A stretch of DNA of 64,000 bases from an uncultured bacterium (GCA_949297015.1 CASFRF010000012.1:1-64000); one strand, 5' to 3'; positions 8,863 to 17,738 are shown, counted from the first letter of the stretch. The notes: generated from the sequence alone by a model not told the origin. Program-made: numbers and translations.

Positions 8863-9654
8863 CTATTGCTGCAGCCGGTTGCGGATCCGGTAGGTGTTGT
8901 ATTCCGGAATCATCCGGTTCAGCTTGGCGAAATCGACCTGGCGAAGTTCCTGGTCGTCGACCACCACCTTGTCGTCGAAGTTGCGCAGACTCAGCGAGAG
9001 TCGCCCCTTCTGGCTGGCGAAGATCAGCATCTCGGCCTCGCTCGGGTAGACCAGCAGCGTTACGGTGGCGTAGCTGCCGCGCCCGGTGGTGTCGCTGACG
9101 TAGTTGTCCCAGCGGCTGCCCACGGCCAGAACCTTGACGCCCTGAAGCATGGTCATGGTCACGGTGTCGAGCGCCGAGTCGCCCCGGGCGTCGGGGAAGC
9201 GGAAGGTGCCGATGATGTCCACGTCGTCATTGGGTTTGATCAGGTTGTTGACCGCCGACACCAGATCCACCGGAATGGAGATGGCGCGCATGCCGCGCTG
9301 AATTTTGCGGGTGAACCCCTGCTGCTGCGACAACGGCTGCAGATCGGAGTACTGCAGATTGTGACCGGCTCCCAGCGACGTTTCGAGTTTCCGGCCGATG
9401 CACATTTGATGCTGCTCCCAGGGAATCTCGCGCGCGACTCCGGCGTGCTGACGGCTGCGCTGAACCGCATCCCGGGCGAGGTCGTCGCGTTTGAGCTCCT
9501 CACCGGCGGCGACGTTGCGGGTCAGGCGGATCAGGTAGACGGTTTCAAACTCCCCCAGCGCCTTGTTCCGCTCCGACTGAATCTGCTGATAGGCCAGAAT
9601 AAAGGCCAGAAAGCCGAAGAACAGTGCGCCGAGCAACAGCATCTTTTGTTTCAT
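8863..9654 (-). CDS. cpaB: Flp pilus assembly protein CpaB/RcpC
   Basis: 263 residues. An N-terminal membrane helix (about 5-22, LLLGALFFGFLAFILAY) is followed by an SAF-like domain (TRNVAAGEELKRDDLA) and the RcpC/CpaB domain (GMRAISIPVDLVSAVNNLIKPNDDVDIIGTF). This periplasmic protein is thought to link the Tad pilus to the outer-membrane secretin. It is the first gene of the eight-gene minus-strand operon, with a candidate promoter at 9696-9724 and AGGAAGGGA as ribosome site. No secretin (RcpA/CpaC) or Flp pilin is encoded in this window. Confidence 0.9.
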   Translation of the reverse strand: MKQKMLLLGALFFGFLAFILAYQQIQSERNKALGEFETVYLIRLTRNVAAGEELKRDDLARDAVQRSRQHAGVAREIPWEQHQMCIGRKLETSLGAGHNLQYSDLQPLSQQQGFTRKIQRGMRAISIPVDLVSAVNNLIKPNDDVDIIGTFRFPDARGDSALDTVTMTMLQGVKVLAVGSRWDNYVSDTTGRGSYATVTLLVYPSEAEMLIFASQKGRLSLSLRNFDDKVVVDDQELRQVDFAKLNRMIPEYNTYRIRNRLQQ

Positions 9655-9695
9655 GCCGATCCCTTCCTGGGTTGAGAATAGAACTTTTTATTGGC

Positions 9696-9724
9696 AATAT
9701 ATACCCGGTTCCCCTGCTTTTCCA
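9696..9724 (-). promoter_or_regulatory. Candidate promoter of the Tad operon
   Basis: Minus strand TGGAAA (9719-9724), 17-base spacer, TATATT (9696-9701), about 40 bases upstream of cpaB. The -35 box is a weak match and the -10 is good. Confidence 0.5.
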
Positions 9725-9733
9725 GTAAAAACT

Positions 9734-10489
9734 TCAAAAAATATCGGTCTGCCGGGGCGCGGCTCCGAGGACTCCGGCGGCCTGAAAGACCACCCCCCCG
9801 GCGGGCAGGTGGCCGGAAAGCTGAAATCCGCCGTCCGGGGTCGCGGCGCCGGTCAGGATGACGTCCTCTCCGGCACCCAGCGCGTGCAGGAAGTTGAGCT
9901 GAAGCTCAGCCACCGGCCGCCCCGGCGCCAGGCGTTGCAGCAGATCGGCGACAAAACCGAAGTATTCGGCGTTGTTCAAGTGACCGTTGACGTCGATCTG
10001 GCTTTCGTGCACGGTCCGGCGTTCCAGTTCCGGCAAGCCGTCGAAGGCGAGTTTGTCGAGTTCGGCGAAGTGGCGGGGCCGGTCGTCGTTGGCGGGCAGC
10101 AGCCGGGCCAGTTCGGTCAGGCGCTCGGGGCGCAGCCGGGGCGCGCGCAGCAGCAGCCAGTAACTGGAGCCGACGGCGACGGCGTGTCCGGCCGCAGCGG
10201 TCAGTTCGTATTCGCGGCGGGCGAACAGACCCTGTTCCGCGCCGCGCGGATAGGTGGTCAGGGTCAGCCGCTCGCCGATTTCCGGGTAGCGGTCGATTCG
10301 GAAGCGGAGCCGGGAAAGGACCCAGAGTTTTCCCTCCCGCCGCAGATAGTCAAGCCCGCAGCCGAGTTCATCGGCGTGTCGCGCCGCCGATTCCTGAAAA
10401 TAGTCGGCCAGGGCCCGGAGTTTCAGATAACCGCGGCGATCGCCCTCGCTGTGCCGGACGCGGTATTGATCCTGATGACTCGGATTCAT
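9734..10489 (-). CDS. Acyl-ACP thioesterase (FatA/FatB family)
   Basis: 251 residues, the usual size for bacterial acyl-ACP thioesterases. It has a tandem hotdog layout. The N-terminal half contains the acyl-binding pattern HSEGDRRGYLKLRALADYFQESAARHADELG and WVLSRLRFRIDRYPEIGERL. The C-terminal half carries VHESQIDVNGHLNNAEYFGFVADLL, matching the catalytic Asp-x-Asn-x-His-x-x-N of the family (DVNGHLNN). The enzyme releases fatty acids from acyl carrier protein. The gene stands alone on the minus strand, divergent from tRNA-Pro, with GGGAGAG before the ATG. Confidence 0.88.
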   Translation of the reverse strand: MNPSHQDQYRVRHSEGDRRGYLKLRALADYFQESAARHADELGCGLDYLRREGKLWVLSRLRFRIDRYPEIGERLTLTTYPRGAEQGLFARREYELTAAAGHAVAVGSSYWLLLRAPRLRPERLTELARLLPANDDRPRHFAELDKLAFDGLPELERRTVHESQIDVNGHLNNAEYFGFVADLLQRLAPGRPVAELQLNFLHALGAGEDVILTGAATPDGGFQLSGHLPAGGVVFQAAGVLGAAPRQTDIF

Positions 10490-10532
10490 GATCTCTCCCG
10501 TATAAAAAACTGTGATTTTGCCCGTTCCGGGG

Positions 10533-10561
10533 TTGCTTTCCGCCGCACTCCGCGCTATTGT
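10533..10561 (+). promoter_or_regulatory. Promoter of tRNA-Pro
   Basis: TTGCTT (10533-10538), 17-base spacer, TATTGT (10556-10561), ending 14 bases before the tRNA. Confidence 0.7.
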
Positions 10562-10575
10562 ATGATCCCGACAGC

Positions 10576-10653
<78 letters not shown>

Positions 10654-10716
10654 GTTTTCAGGTAAGATACTCTCTCTCGGAAGAAAAGCAAATCTCCGCG
10701 AAGATCCCGGCGTCCC

Positions 10717-12051
10717 CTATTTCCCGATGCAGAAGCGGCTGAAGATGTCCGCCAGCAGATCCGGATCCGCCGTTTCCCCGGTGATCCGGCCCAGTTCCGC
10801 CAGCGCCCGGCGCAGGCCGACGGCCGCCAGCTCCCACTCCTCCCGCTGCAGGTGGGCGACCACCGGCTCCAGTTCGGCCAGCGCGCTGAGCAGCAGCGCC
10901 CGGTGACGGCGATTGACGCCGAGTTCCGGTTCCGGTACGGTTCCGTCCTGCCAGATCAGCTGCCGGAACGCCCGGCGCAGCTCCTCGAGCCCGGCGCCGG
11001 TCCGGGCCGAAATCCGCACCGTCGGCCGGGGCAGGGGGGGCAGCGCCTCCGGATCCGGGCAGCAATCCAGTTTGTTCCAGACGGCAATGGTGTTTCCCGC
11101 CGGAGCGAGCCGCCGCAGTTCGGCGCACTCCAGTTCCCGCTCCGGCGTGGCCGCGTCGAGCACCCAGAAGCGAACTTCGGCACTGGCCAGCGAGCGGCGG
11201 CTGCGTTCCATGCCCAGCTGTTCGACTTGGTCGCCGCCCTCGCGCAAGCCGGCGGTGTCGGTCAGCCGGACCGGGATGCCGTCCAGATTCACCAATTCTT
11301 CAAGCGTGTCGCGGGTGGTGCCCGGAATTTCGGTGACGATCGCCCGGTCGTAGCCCAGCAACGCGTTGAGCAGACTGGATTTCCCGGCGTTGGGGCGGCC
11401 GCAGATCACCACGGTCACGCCTTCGCGCCAGAGCTGTGCCGCCTCTGCGGTGGCGGCCAGTTCCCGCAGCCGGTCCCGGACCGCCAGCACCGGTGTTTCC
11501 GGTTCGCTCTCCCAGTCCAGTTCCTCCTCCGGGAAGTCGAGCCGTGACTCACACTCGGCCAGACTCCGGAGCAGCCGCTCGCGCAGCTCCGCAAGGGCCG
11601 CCCCGAGCCGCCCGGCCAGTTGATTTTCGGCCAGTTTCCGGGCCTGTTCGCTGCGGGCGGCGATCAGATCGCCCACCGCTTCTGCCTGCGTCAGCTCCAG
11701 CTTGCCGTTGACGAAGGCGCGGAAGGTGAACTCCCCCGGCTCCGCCGGCCGTGCTCCGGCGCGGAAACACCCCTGCAACGCCGCACTGACCGCCAGCGGC
11801 GAGCCGTGGAGCTGGAGCTCCACCACATCGTCCCCGGTGTAGCTGTGCGGTCCGGGCATATAGACCGCCAGCACCGGTTCCCGGTCGAGCTTGCCGTAGA
11901 GCAGCTGCCGGGCGTTCTCCCGCGCCAGCGGTCGGCGGCCGCGCCACAGCGCATTGCCGACCGTCAAGGCGTCGGGTCCGGAGATCCGGATGATGCTCAC
12001 CGCGCCGCCGACGCCGGTGGCCGGAGCCGCGATGGTGTCGGTCGTGTTCAC
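10717..12051 (-). CDS. mnmE: tRNA modification GTPase MnmE (TrmE)
   Basis: 444 residues from a GTG at 12049-12051 that overlaps the wbuC stop (GTGA). This start gives the family N-terminus NTTDTIAAPATGVGGAVSIIRISG. MnmE with MnmG installs cmnm5 groups on U34 of several tRNAs. The inserted G domain has GRPNAGKSS (218-226), the switch region GTTRDT, DTAG (265-268) and NKLD. The C-terminus FCIGK carries the conserved cysteine (Cys441). Length is close to the E. coli protein (454). It is the last gene of a six-gene minus operon. MnmG is not in the window. Confidence 0.96.
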   Translation of the reverse strand: MNTTDTIAAPATGVGGAVSIIRISGPDALTVGNALWRGRRPLARENARQLLYGKLDREPVLAVYMPGPHSYTGDDVVELQLHGSPLAVSAALQGCFRAGARPAEPGEFTFRAFVNGKLELTQAEAVGDLIAARSEQARKLAENQLAGRLGAALAELRERLLRSLAECESRLDFPEEELDWESEPETPVLAVRDRLRELAATAEAAQLWREGVTVVICGRPNAGKSSLLNALLGYDRAIVTEIPGTTRDTLEELVNLDGIPVRLTDTAGLREGGDQVEQLGMERSRRSLASAEVRFWVLDAATPERELECAELRRLAPAGNTIAVWNKLDCCPDPEALPPLPRPTVRISARTGAGLEELRRAFRQLIWQDGTVPEPELGVNRRHRALLLSALAELEPVVAHLQREEWELAAVGLRRALAELGRITGETADPDLLADIFSRFCIGK

Positions 12052-12440
12052 AGCCAGGGCGCGTTTTCCGGCGGGGTGTAGGGGCCCGGCTTGATCTCCA
12101 GAAACGCCGAACTGCGCCGGGCGAGGAAGCGGTGGAAGACCGTCTCCGGGAGCTCCAGCGCCGAGAGGTCTCCCTCCGGAGTCAGCACGTAGGAGGCGAG
12201 CTGTTTCCCGGTCTCGTCGAAGGTCTCCACCTCGATTTCGCCGCGCAGCATCACCACCAGCTCCCATTTCCCGGGGTGGCGATGAGGCGTCACCACGGTG
12301 CCGGGTTCGGCCGCCACGCAGAAACGGTGAATCGGATCGCTCATTTCGGTGTGCAGCATGTGGTGGGCGCGCAGCCGTTCCGAGCTCCGGGCCTGTTCCG
12401 CGAGTTGATCGAGCAAAGCTTTGCCGACGGTTTTGATCAT
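12048..12440 (-). CDS. wbuC: WbuC-family cupin metalloprotein
   Basis: 130 residues. Cupin fold with metal ligands TPHRHPGKWE (His53, His55, Glu60), then GEIEVETFDE, and the family tail FLEIKPGPYTPP, a pattern I associate with WbuC, a protein often encoded in O-antigen or polysaccharide clusters. Its reaction is not established; a role in sugar modification is assumed. Both ends overlap neighbours by four bases (GH63-like gene upstream, mnmE downstream), so it is translationally coupled to them. Confidence 0.8.
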   Translation of the reverse strand: MIKTVGKALLDQLAEQARSSERLRAHHMLHTEMSDPIHRFCVAAEPGTVVTPHRHPGKWELVVMLRGEIEVETFDETGKQLASYVLTPEGDLSALELPETVFHRFLARRSSAFLEIKPGPYTPPENAPWL

Positions 12441-14737
12441 GCCGACACCTCCATAGTCTGCGGCGTTGCCGCAACCGGCAGCGTCTGATTCAGGGTCTGA
12501 GTCCCGGAGCGCAGCGTGAGCCGGGCGCCGCGGGGGGCGCGGTAGCGGAAGCTCCAGCGACCGTCACGTTTCCGGAATTCGTAGAATTTGACCGGCGCGT
12601 CGGTGCTCAGTTCAAAGTCGTCGCCGATCCGCAGCCGGACGCCCTCCGGCCCGGCCTCGATGCTGCCGGCCTTGCCGTGGTAACGGAAGTTCCGCCAGCT
12701 GCCGAAACTCTTCTCCTCCACCGCGCCGAAGCGCAATCCCGGCGCGGTATCCTCCACGCTGAACAGCTCTTCCAGCGCCAGCACCGGCAACAGTCCGGCC
12801 CAGATGTAGTGCGGATCGCGCCCGCCGTTGCCGCTGAACATGTGGGTGGAGTCGGTCCGGCCGAAGGGCGGATAGTTTTCGTTGGCATGGTGGAAGTCGA
12901 TCCAGTCGTCCAGAAACAACCGCCGCGACCGGGCGCAGAATTCGGCGGTGGTCTCCGGCCAGTCGGCCTTGCGCAACGCCAGGTAGGTGATGTAGTTGGT
13001 CGGCGCCCAGACGTTGCCGCGCCAGTAGTTGCCGCGCCAGTAGGGGCTGCGGAAGGGTTCGTCGCCGAACGCCGGGTCGTCGTAGCTGACGGTCGGAATC
13101 ACGTTCTCGCCCCAGAACTGCTTCGGGTCGAGCAGAATCCGGTGCAGCCGCTCGCGGGTCTCCGGGTCGGGCAGCTCGGCGGTGAGGGGGCTGAAGATGT
13201 CCGGCGTCTTCACCGGCGAGAAGGTTCCGTCGAAAAAGCGGTTCAAATAGATTCCGCTGGCCGGATCGTACAGCCGTTCGCGGATCCGCCCCGCCACGCG
13301 TTCGGCTTCGCTCCGCAGCCAGCGGGCGTCTTCGTCGGCGTCGAGTTCGTCGGCCAGCACCGCCAGCGCCCGGCAGCCGGCCACATAGAGCGAGTTCTGG
13401 CCTATCAGCGTCAGATTCAAGGTGCCGCGTTCAAAGTCGAACCGGATGCCGTCGGCGGGCAGCGCCCGGCGTTCGTAGGCGAACCCGGCGGAGTACATCG
13501 GACTGTCGTCGTAGCCGGTCTCATCCATGGCGTCGGAGACCAGCCGTCCCAGCGTGACGCCTGACTCGGGGCGCAGGCAGGTGCCGGATTCGATCAGCCC
13601 GTCGTCGTTGCCGTCGCGCCAGGGGTGACCGTCGCCGCGGTCGGCGAACCAGAAGTGCATGAAGGCCATCATCGCCGGGAAGGAGCGGCGCGCGAACTCC
13701 TCGTCCCCGATGAACCGGACCAGTTTGGAGTAGACGATCGGAATCACCAGATTCCGCTGCGGCGGGGCTCCGGTGATGCCGCGCTCGGCGATGACGTTCA
13801 GAATGTGACTCAGCGACTCCCGGGCCAGCTCCGGATGGCTGAAACACCCTAAATAGGAGTCGAAGAAGTTGTCCCACATGAAGATGGCGGGCAGCGAGTT
13901 GGGACCCGCCCAGTCGCGATTGACCGGCAGATAGCGGAGCTGGTTGCGTGGATCGTAGGCGGCGCTGTAGCCGATCAGCCGTTCGAGGGCGTCGGCGCAG
14001 CCGTCGGCGGAGCCGGAGCTGGTCATCAGCCCGGCTTCGAGCTGCCGGAGCCCGGCTTCCAGCCGCGCGTCGAGCACCTCCGGGAGCGGTTCCGCCCCGG
14101 TTTCGGAGAGCGTCAGATAGAGCGGCGTTTCCGGTTTCAGCCGCAGCCGGACTCCGGCCAGCGTGCCGGCGGCGGCGGGGGCGGCGGGCAGGAACCCGCG
14201 CAGTTCCGACTCCAGCGCCTCCAGCTCTCCGGCGGTCGCCACAGAGGCCGCCGGAAGGGACCAGCGGAAATGGACGGAGAACTCCTGCTGCGCCAGTTCC
14301 ACCCCGGTGGGGGTCAGACTCCGCACCGTGGCCTCCTGCACGCAGCCGTTGAAGAGCAGCATCAGCTCCAGTTCCCGGTCGGTGCTCAGCCGGACGCCGC
14401 CGGTGAGCCCGTCGAAACACCACTCCAGAACCAGTTCCGCCGCCTCTCCGGCGGGGTAATCGGGCACCGGAATCGCATTTTCGCGGTAGAGTTCGGTCCG
14501 GAGGCAGCGGCGCAGCGCGGCGGTGCTCACCGGCACGGTGAAGCTCACGCGGTTGTAGAGCCCTTCCGGATCGTAGGGGCCCAGCCGTTTCAGGTGGCCG
14601 ATCAGGATTTTCCCGTCGAACCGCCCGTAATCGGGCAGCAGCGGGATCGCCCGGAAGCCGATCGCGTGCTCGCCGCGCGCCAGGGCCAGACCGTTGACTC
14701 CCAGAGCTTCGATCGGGAGACAGATCAGATTGCTCAT
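12437..14737 (-). CDS. GH63/MGH1-like glycoside hydrolase
   Basis: 766 residues with no signal peptide, so probably cytoplasmic. The C-terminal half is an (alpha/alpha)6 barrel of the GH63/mannosylglycerate-hydrolase type: FMWDNFFDSYLG (Trp288-Asp289 as candidate substrate/acid region), HILNVIAERGITGAPPQRNLVIP, DGNDDGLIESGTCLRPESG, then YWRGNVWAPTNYITYLALRK and a closing beta region. The N-terminal ~230 residues form a beta-rich domain. Substrate cannot be read from sequence; alpha-glucoside or alpha-mannoside cleavage is the family norm. It sits 40 bases after the AsmA-like gene and overlaps wbuC. Confidence 0.75.
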   Translation of the reverse strand: MSNLICLPIEALGVNGLALARGEHAIGFRAIPLLPDYGRFDGKILIGHLKRLGPYDPEGLYNRVSFTVPVSTAALRRCLRTELYRENAIPVPDYPAGEAAELVLEWCFDGLTGGVRLSTDRELELMLLFNGCVQEATVRSLTPTGVELAQQEFSVHFRWSLPAASVATAGELEALESELRGFLPAAPAAAGTLAGVRLRLKPETPLYLTLSETGAEPLPEVLDARLEAGLRQLEAGLMTSSGSADGCADALERLIGYSAAYDPRNQLRYLPVNRDWAGPNSLPAIFMWDNFFDSYLGCFSHPELARESLSHILNVIAERGITGAPPQRNLVIPIVYSKLVRFIGDEEFARRSFPAMMAFMHFWFADRGDGHPWRDGNDDGLIESGTCLRPESGVTLGRLVSDAMDETGYDDSPMYSAGFAYERRALPADGIRFDFERGTLNLTLIGQNSLYVAGCRALAVLADELDADEDARWLRSEAERVAGRIRERLYDPASGIYLNRFFDGTFSPVKTPDIFSPLTAELPDPETRERLHRILLDPKQFWGENVIPTVSYDDPAFGDEPFRSPYWRGNYWRGNVWAPTNYITYLALRKADWPETTAEFCARSRRLFLDDWIDFHHANENYPPFGRTDSTHMFSGNGGRDPHYIWAGLLPVLALEELFSVEDTAPGLRFGAVEEKSFGSWRNFRYHGKAGSIEAGPEGVRLRIGDDFELSTDAPVKFYEFRKRDGRWSFRYRAPRGARLTLRSGTQTLNQTLPVAATPQTMEVSA

Positions 14738-14777
14738 ACCTACTCCTGTTGTGTTGTAAGGATTTTGAAATTCAGTT

Positions 14778-15674
14778 TTATCGCTTGCCCGGCAGCCCTT
14801 TCAGCAGCCCCTCCACCGCCGAAACGGCGTCTTTGACGGTCGATTCGCCACTCTTTCCGAGCTCTTGGCCCACCTGGTTCAGCCCCGCGCCCAGATTCTG
14901 CCCGATTTCGGAGAGTCCGGCGCTGAGTTTTTCCAGACTCTCGCCGAGCGCCTCATCCAGATTGCTCTGTTTGACCGCCTCCAGAACCGCCAGCAGGATT
15001 TTTTCATACACAAAGGCGAGCATCTCCGAACGGGTGGTCTCCTCGTCGCCGAGATTGGTCAGGTGGATCTCCGGCAGCGGCAGCACAACGGATTGCTTCA
15101 GCAGCGCCGAGCTCAGCGAAAATTCGGTGTTGACCAGCCGGAAGTCGCGGATCAGCACGGTCTGGGCCGCCTCCGGCTCGGCAGCTGGGGCCTCCGCCAC
15201 CGCTTCCGGTTCGGTGGCGGGCTCGGGCTCGGGGGGCTCCGGCGCAGCTGTGCCGCCCCCCAGATTACGCTCCAGATTGTGCTGCAGATCGGTCAGGTTG
15301 CTGGTGCCGCGCAGCGTCGCTTCAAAATCGATGTGAAGTCCGTCGATGAGAATCTCCTCGATCACCAGCTGCGGCTCGAAGATCGAAGCCAGGTCCACTT
15401 TGACCCGGAACTGCTGGAAGGAGAACGCCTCTGGCGACTGGTACCCCTGCGGATTGGCCACGACCAGCCCATCGAGCCGCACCTCTCCGGCCAGCAGCCG
15501 GGTGCGGAAGTCCCGGACCTCCACCCGGGTGCCGAAGGCCTGGCTGCCGAAATTGACGATCGCCGAGCGGATCATCGCATCGAGCCAGAAGTAGCCGGCC
15601 ACTCCCAGGATCACAATCAACCCCAGAATGCTCCCCAGACTCCAGAACAGAATTTTTTGGGCGCGTGGTTTCAT
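14778..15674 (-). CDS. AsmA/DUF748-like membrane-anchored protein
   Basis: 298 residues from ATG at 15674 (GGGAGGT ribosome site seven bases upstream; an upstream in-frame ATG is less likely). One membrane helix near the N-terminus (about 8-31, ILFWSLGSILGLIVILGVAGYFW). Then an AsmA-type beta strand region (VNFGSQAFGTRVEVRDFRTRLLAGEVRLDGLVVANPQGY, FSFQQFRVKVDLASIF), an Ala/Glu/Pro-rich insert (about 155-180) and an amphipathic Ala/Glu/Leu helix at the end. AsmA relatives span the periplasm and affect lipid and outer-membrane assembly. That fits the lipid acyltransferase two genes upstream. The ATG overlaps the preceding ATPase stop. Confidence 0.65.
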   Translation of the reverse strand: MKPRAQKILFWSLGSILGLIVILGVAGYFWLDAMIRSAIVNFGSQAFGTRVEVRDFRTRLLAGEVRLDGLVVANPQGYQSPEAFSFQQFRVKVDLASIFEPQLVIEEILIDGLHIDFEATLRGTSNLTDLQHNLERNLGGGTAAPEPPEPEPATEPEAVAEAPAAEPEAAQTVLIRDFRLVNTEFSLSSALLKQSVVLPLPEIHLTNLGDEETTRSEMLAFVYEKILLAVLEAVKQSNLDEALGESLEKLSAGLSEIGQNLGAGLNQVGQELGKSGESTVKDAVSAVEGLLKGLPGKR

Positions 15675-16669
15675 GACAGACCTCCCTCTCGACTTGAACA
15701 CGGTTCGGTGGTTAACGGGTGAAAACAGGCCACGGCCCGGCCGTGGTCGTCGGCTCTCAATTCCGGTCGCTCGCGGCGGCAGCGCTCATCGGCCTGCGGA
15801 CAGCGCGGGTGAAAGGCGCAGCCTGCCGGCGGATCCAGCGGCGAGGGCACGTCGCCTTCCAGTACGATCCGTTGTTTTTTGCCGTCGGGATCGATCACCG
15901 GCACCGCCGAAAGCAGCGCGGCGGTGTACGGATGGCGCGGCCGGGCGCAGACTTCGTGGGAAGGACCGGATTCGACCAGCCGCCCCAGATACATGACCAG
16001 AATCCGCGCGCTGATGTGTTCAACCACCGCCAGATCGTGGGCGATAAATAAAAAGGCGACCCCGGTCTCGCGCTGCAGCTGCTGCAGCAGGTTGATGATC
16101 TGCGCCTGAACACTCACGTCCAGCGCCGAAACCGGTTCGTCGGCCACGATCAGCTTCGGTTCCGCGGCCAGCGCCCGGGCGATGCCGATCCGCTGCCGCT
16201 GACCGCCGCTGAATTCGTGCGGATAGCGATCCAGCGCCTCGGCCCGGAGTCCGACCTGTTCGAGCAACGCCGCCGCCCGGAGCCGGCGCGCCGCCGGAGA
16301 CAGCGCCGTGTGCAGCGCCAGCACTTCATCCAATGCCCGCCCGATCCGCAGCCGCGGATTCAGCGACCCGTAGGGATCCTGAAAGATCATCTGGAAATTC
16401 TTGCGGGCGCGCCGCAACTCCGCGCCGTTCAGGCGCCCGAGGTCGCGCCCCGCCAGCCGGATGGATCCAGCACGCGGCGTCTCCAGCCGCACAATCGCCT
16501 TGCCCAGCGTGCTCTTGCCGCAGCCGGACTCCCCGACCAGACCGACGGTTTCTCCGGACTCCACGTCAAAGGAGACGCCGTCCACCGCGCGGACATATCG
16601 ACGGGCTCCGAACCACCCGGAACGGACCGGATAGTAGATTTGCAGATCCCGGACTTCGAGCAAGGCCAT
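15671..16669 (-). CDS. Oligopeptide ABC transporter ATP-binding protein (OppF/DppF type)
   Basis: 332 residues with a complete nucleotide-binding domain: Walker A GESGCGKST (46-54), signature SGGQRQRIGIARAL, Walker B LIVADEPVSALD. The C-terminal oligo_HPY extension is present (RPRHPYTAALLSAVPVIDPD, then CAFHPRCPQADERC, the cysteine motif). That extension marks the peptide/nickel subfamily, where OppF pairs with OppD and two permeases. None of those partners is encoded in the window, so this is an orphan subunit placed between an acyltransferase and an AsmA-like gene. Confidence 0.9.
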   Translation of the reverse strand: MALLEVRDLQIYYPVRSGWFGARRYVRAVDGVSFDVESGETVGLVGESGCGKSTLGKAIVRLETPRAGSIRLAGRDLGRLNGAELRRARKNFQMIFQDPYGSLNPRLRIGRALDEVLALHTALSPAARRLRAAALLEQVGLRAEALDRYPHEFSGGQRQRIGIARALAAEPKLIVADEPVSALDVSVQAQIINLLQQLQRETGVAFLFIAHDLAVVEHISARILVMYLGRLVESGPSHEVCARPRHPYTAALLSAVPVIDPDGKKQRIVLEGDVPSPLDPPAGCAFHPRCPQADERCRRERPELRADDHGRAVACFHPLTTEPCSSREGGLS

Positions 16670-16673
16670 GCCA

Positions 16674-17609
16674 CTACCTGCGGGCCGGACGGTTGATGTT
16701 GAGCCAGCGGCGCGGGGCCCAGAGCCATTGCTCGGGGCACTCCGCGATCAGTTTTTCCAGGGCGGTGGTGCAGAGCTGGGTGACGGCCTGAACATCGTGC
16801 TCCTTGTCGCCGGTCGGCGTGTAGACAATCGGATCTCCAAGCACCAGTTCAAATTCAAAATTGTCCCCGACCCGCCGGGTCACCTCCGGCAGGATCGGAA
16901 TGCCGGTCTTGAGATGGAGCAGGGCGGGCGTCTTGTGGGTCCGGCAGGGCTGCCCGAAGTAGACGGTCTCCACGCCTTCGTTGCTGGAGGCGTGCTGGTC
17001 GATCAGGATCGAGACGTTTTTCCCGGCCTGCAGCGCTTTCAGAATCGGGCGCAGGCCGTTGGCCTTGTCCACCACTTCGTGAACCGTGCTGCGGCGGTGG
17101 TTGAGAATCAGTTCGCCGATTTTGGGGTTGCCGAAGGGCCGCATGATCGACAGCATCCGGAGCCGCGCCTTGTCCGAAAACGCGGTCCCCGCCACCTCCC
17201 AGTTGCCGTAGTGGGCGGTGACGATGATCACGTTGTGGTTGGGGTGGTCCTGACTCAGCGCCAGATCGATGCCCGCGATGGAGCCTGCGACGCGGATTTT
17301 GGCCGGATCGTAACACTGATCCATCTTGACGATCTCGACCAGGAGCTTGCTGAACTCCCGGAACGACTTGCGGGCGAGCCGGGCCGCGGCGCGGCGGTCG
17401 GCGGCGATTCCGGCATGGAGCACATGGTCGATCGCCCGCCGCCGGTGCTTGCCGTCCACCCAGTAGAGCAGTGCGAACAACACGGCGGAGAGGTGGTAGG
17501 CCTGTTTCAACGTGAGCCGGTGCAGCAAGCGGTAGAGCAGCAGAAAGGGGAGGTACTCCAGATTGATCCGGAACGCGGATTTCTGATGTTTGGCACGTTT
17601 GTCCGACAT
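16674..17609 (-). CDS. Lipid A biosynthesis-type acyltransferase (LpxL/HtrB family)
   Basis: 311 residues. An N-terminal hydrophobic segment (about 18-50) leads to the LpxL-type acyltransferase core with the catalytic HX4E motif HYGNWE at 133-138 (context VIIVTAHYGNWEVAG), then IDQHASSNEGVETVYFGQPCRTHKTPALLHLKTG, which aligns with the second conserved block of the family. It transfers acyl chains in lipid A maturation at the inner-membrane face, implying a lipopolysaccharide-type outer membrane. First gene of the six-gene minus operon, with a candidate promoter at 17651-17678. Confidence 0.87.
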   Translation of the reverse strand: MSDKRAKHQKSAFRINLEYLPFLLLYRLLHRLTLKQAYHLSAVLFALLYWVDGKHRRRAIDHVLHAGIAADRRAAARLARKSFREFSKLLVEIVKMDQCYDPAKIRVAGSIAGIDLALSQDHPNHNVIIVTAHYGNWEVAGTAFSDKARLRMLSIMRPFGNPKIGELILNHRRSTVHEVVDKANGLRPILKALQAGKNVSILIDQHASSNEGVETVYFGQPCRTHKTPALLHLKTGIPILPEVTRRVGDNFEFELVLGDPIVYTPTGDKEHDVQAVTQLCTTALEKLIAECPEQWLWAPRRWLNINRPARR

Positions 17610-17650
17610 GGCGCGGAGCTCCCCTGTTCTTCGTTAAAAATTACGTTGGT

Positions 17651-17678
17651 AATATAGTGCGTTTTCAGACGATTGCCA
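17651..17678 (-). promoter_or_regulatory. Candidate promoter, acyltransferase-to-mnmE operon
   Basis: Minus strand TGGCAA (17673-17678), 16-base spacer, TATATT (17651-17656), about 40 bases before the acyltransferase start. Confidence 0.5.
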
Positions 17679-17709
17679 GTGAAGGGGCGAGTTTTTCCGG
17701 GATTCGGGG

Positions 17710-17738
17710 TTGAAAAAGATTTTTTTCTGAATTATATT
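17710..17738 (+). promoter_or_regulatory. Promoter of the GH130 gene
   Basis: TTGAAA (17710-17715), 17-base spacer, TATATT (17733-17738). It is followed about 62 bases later by the GH130 start, which has GAGGAG as ribosome site. Confidence 0.65.

Noticed and set aside
5362-9098. Long plus-strand frames opposite tadC, tadB and tadA
   Set aside because: Antisense shadows of strongly recognised Tad genes; no family features.
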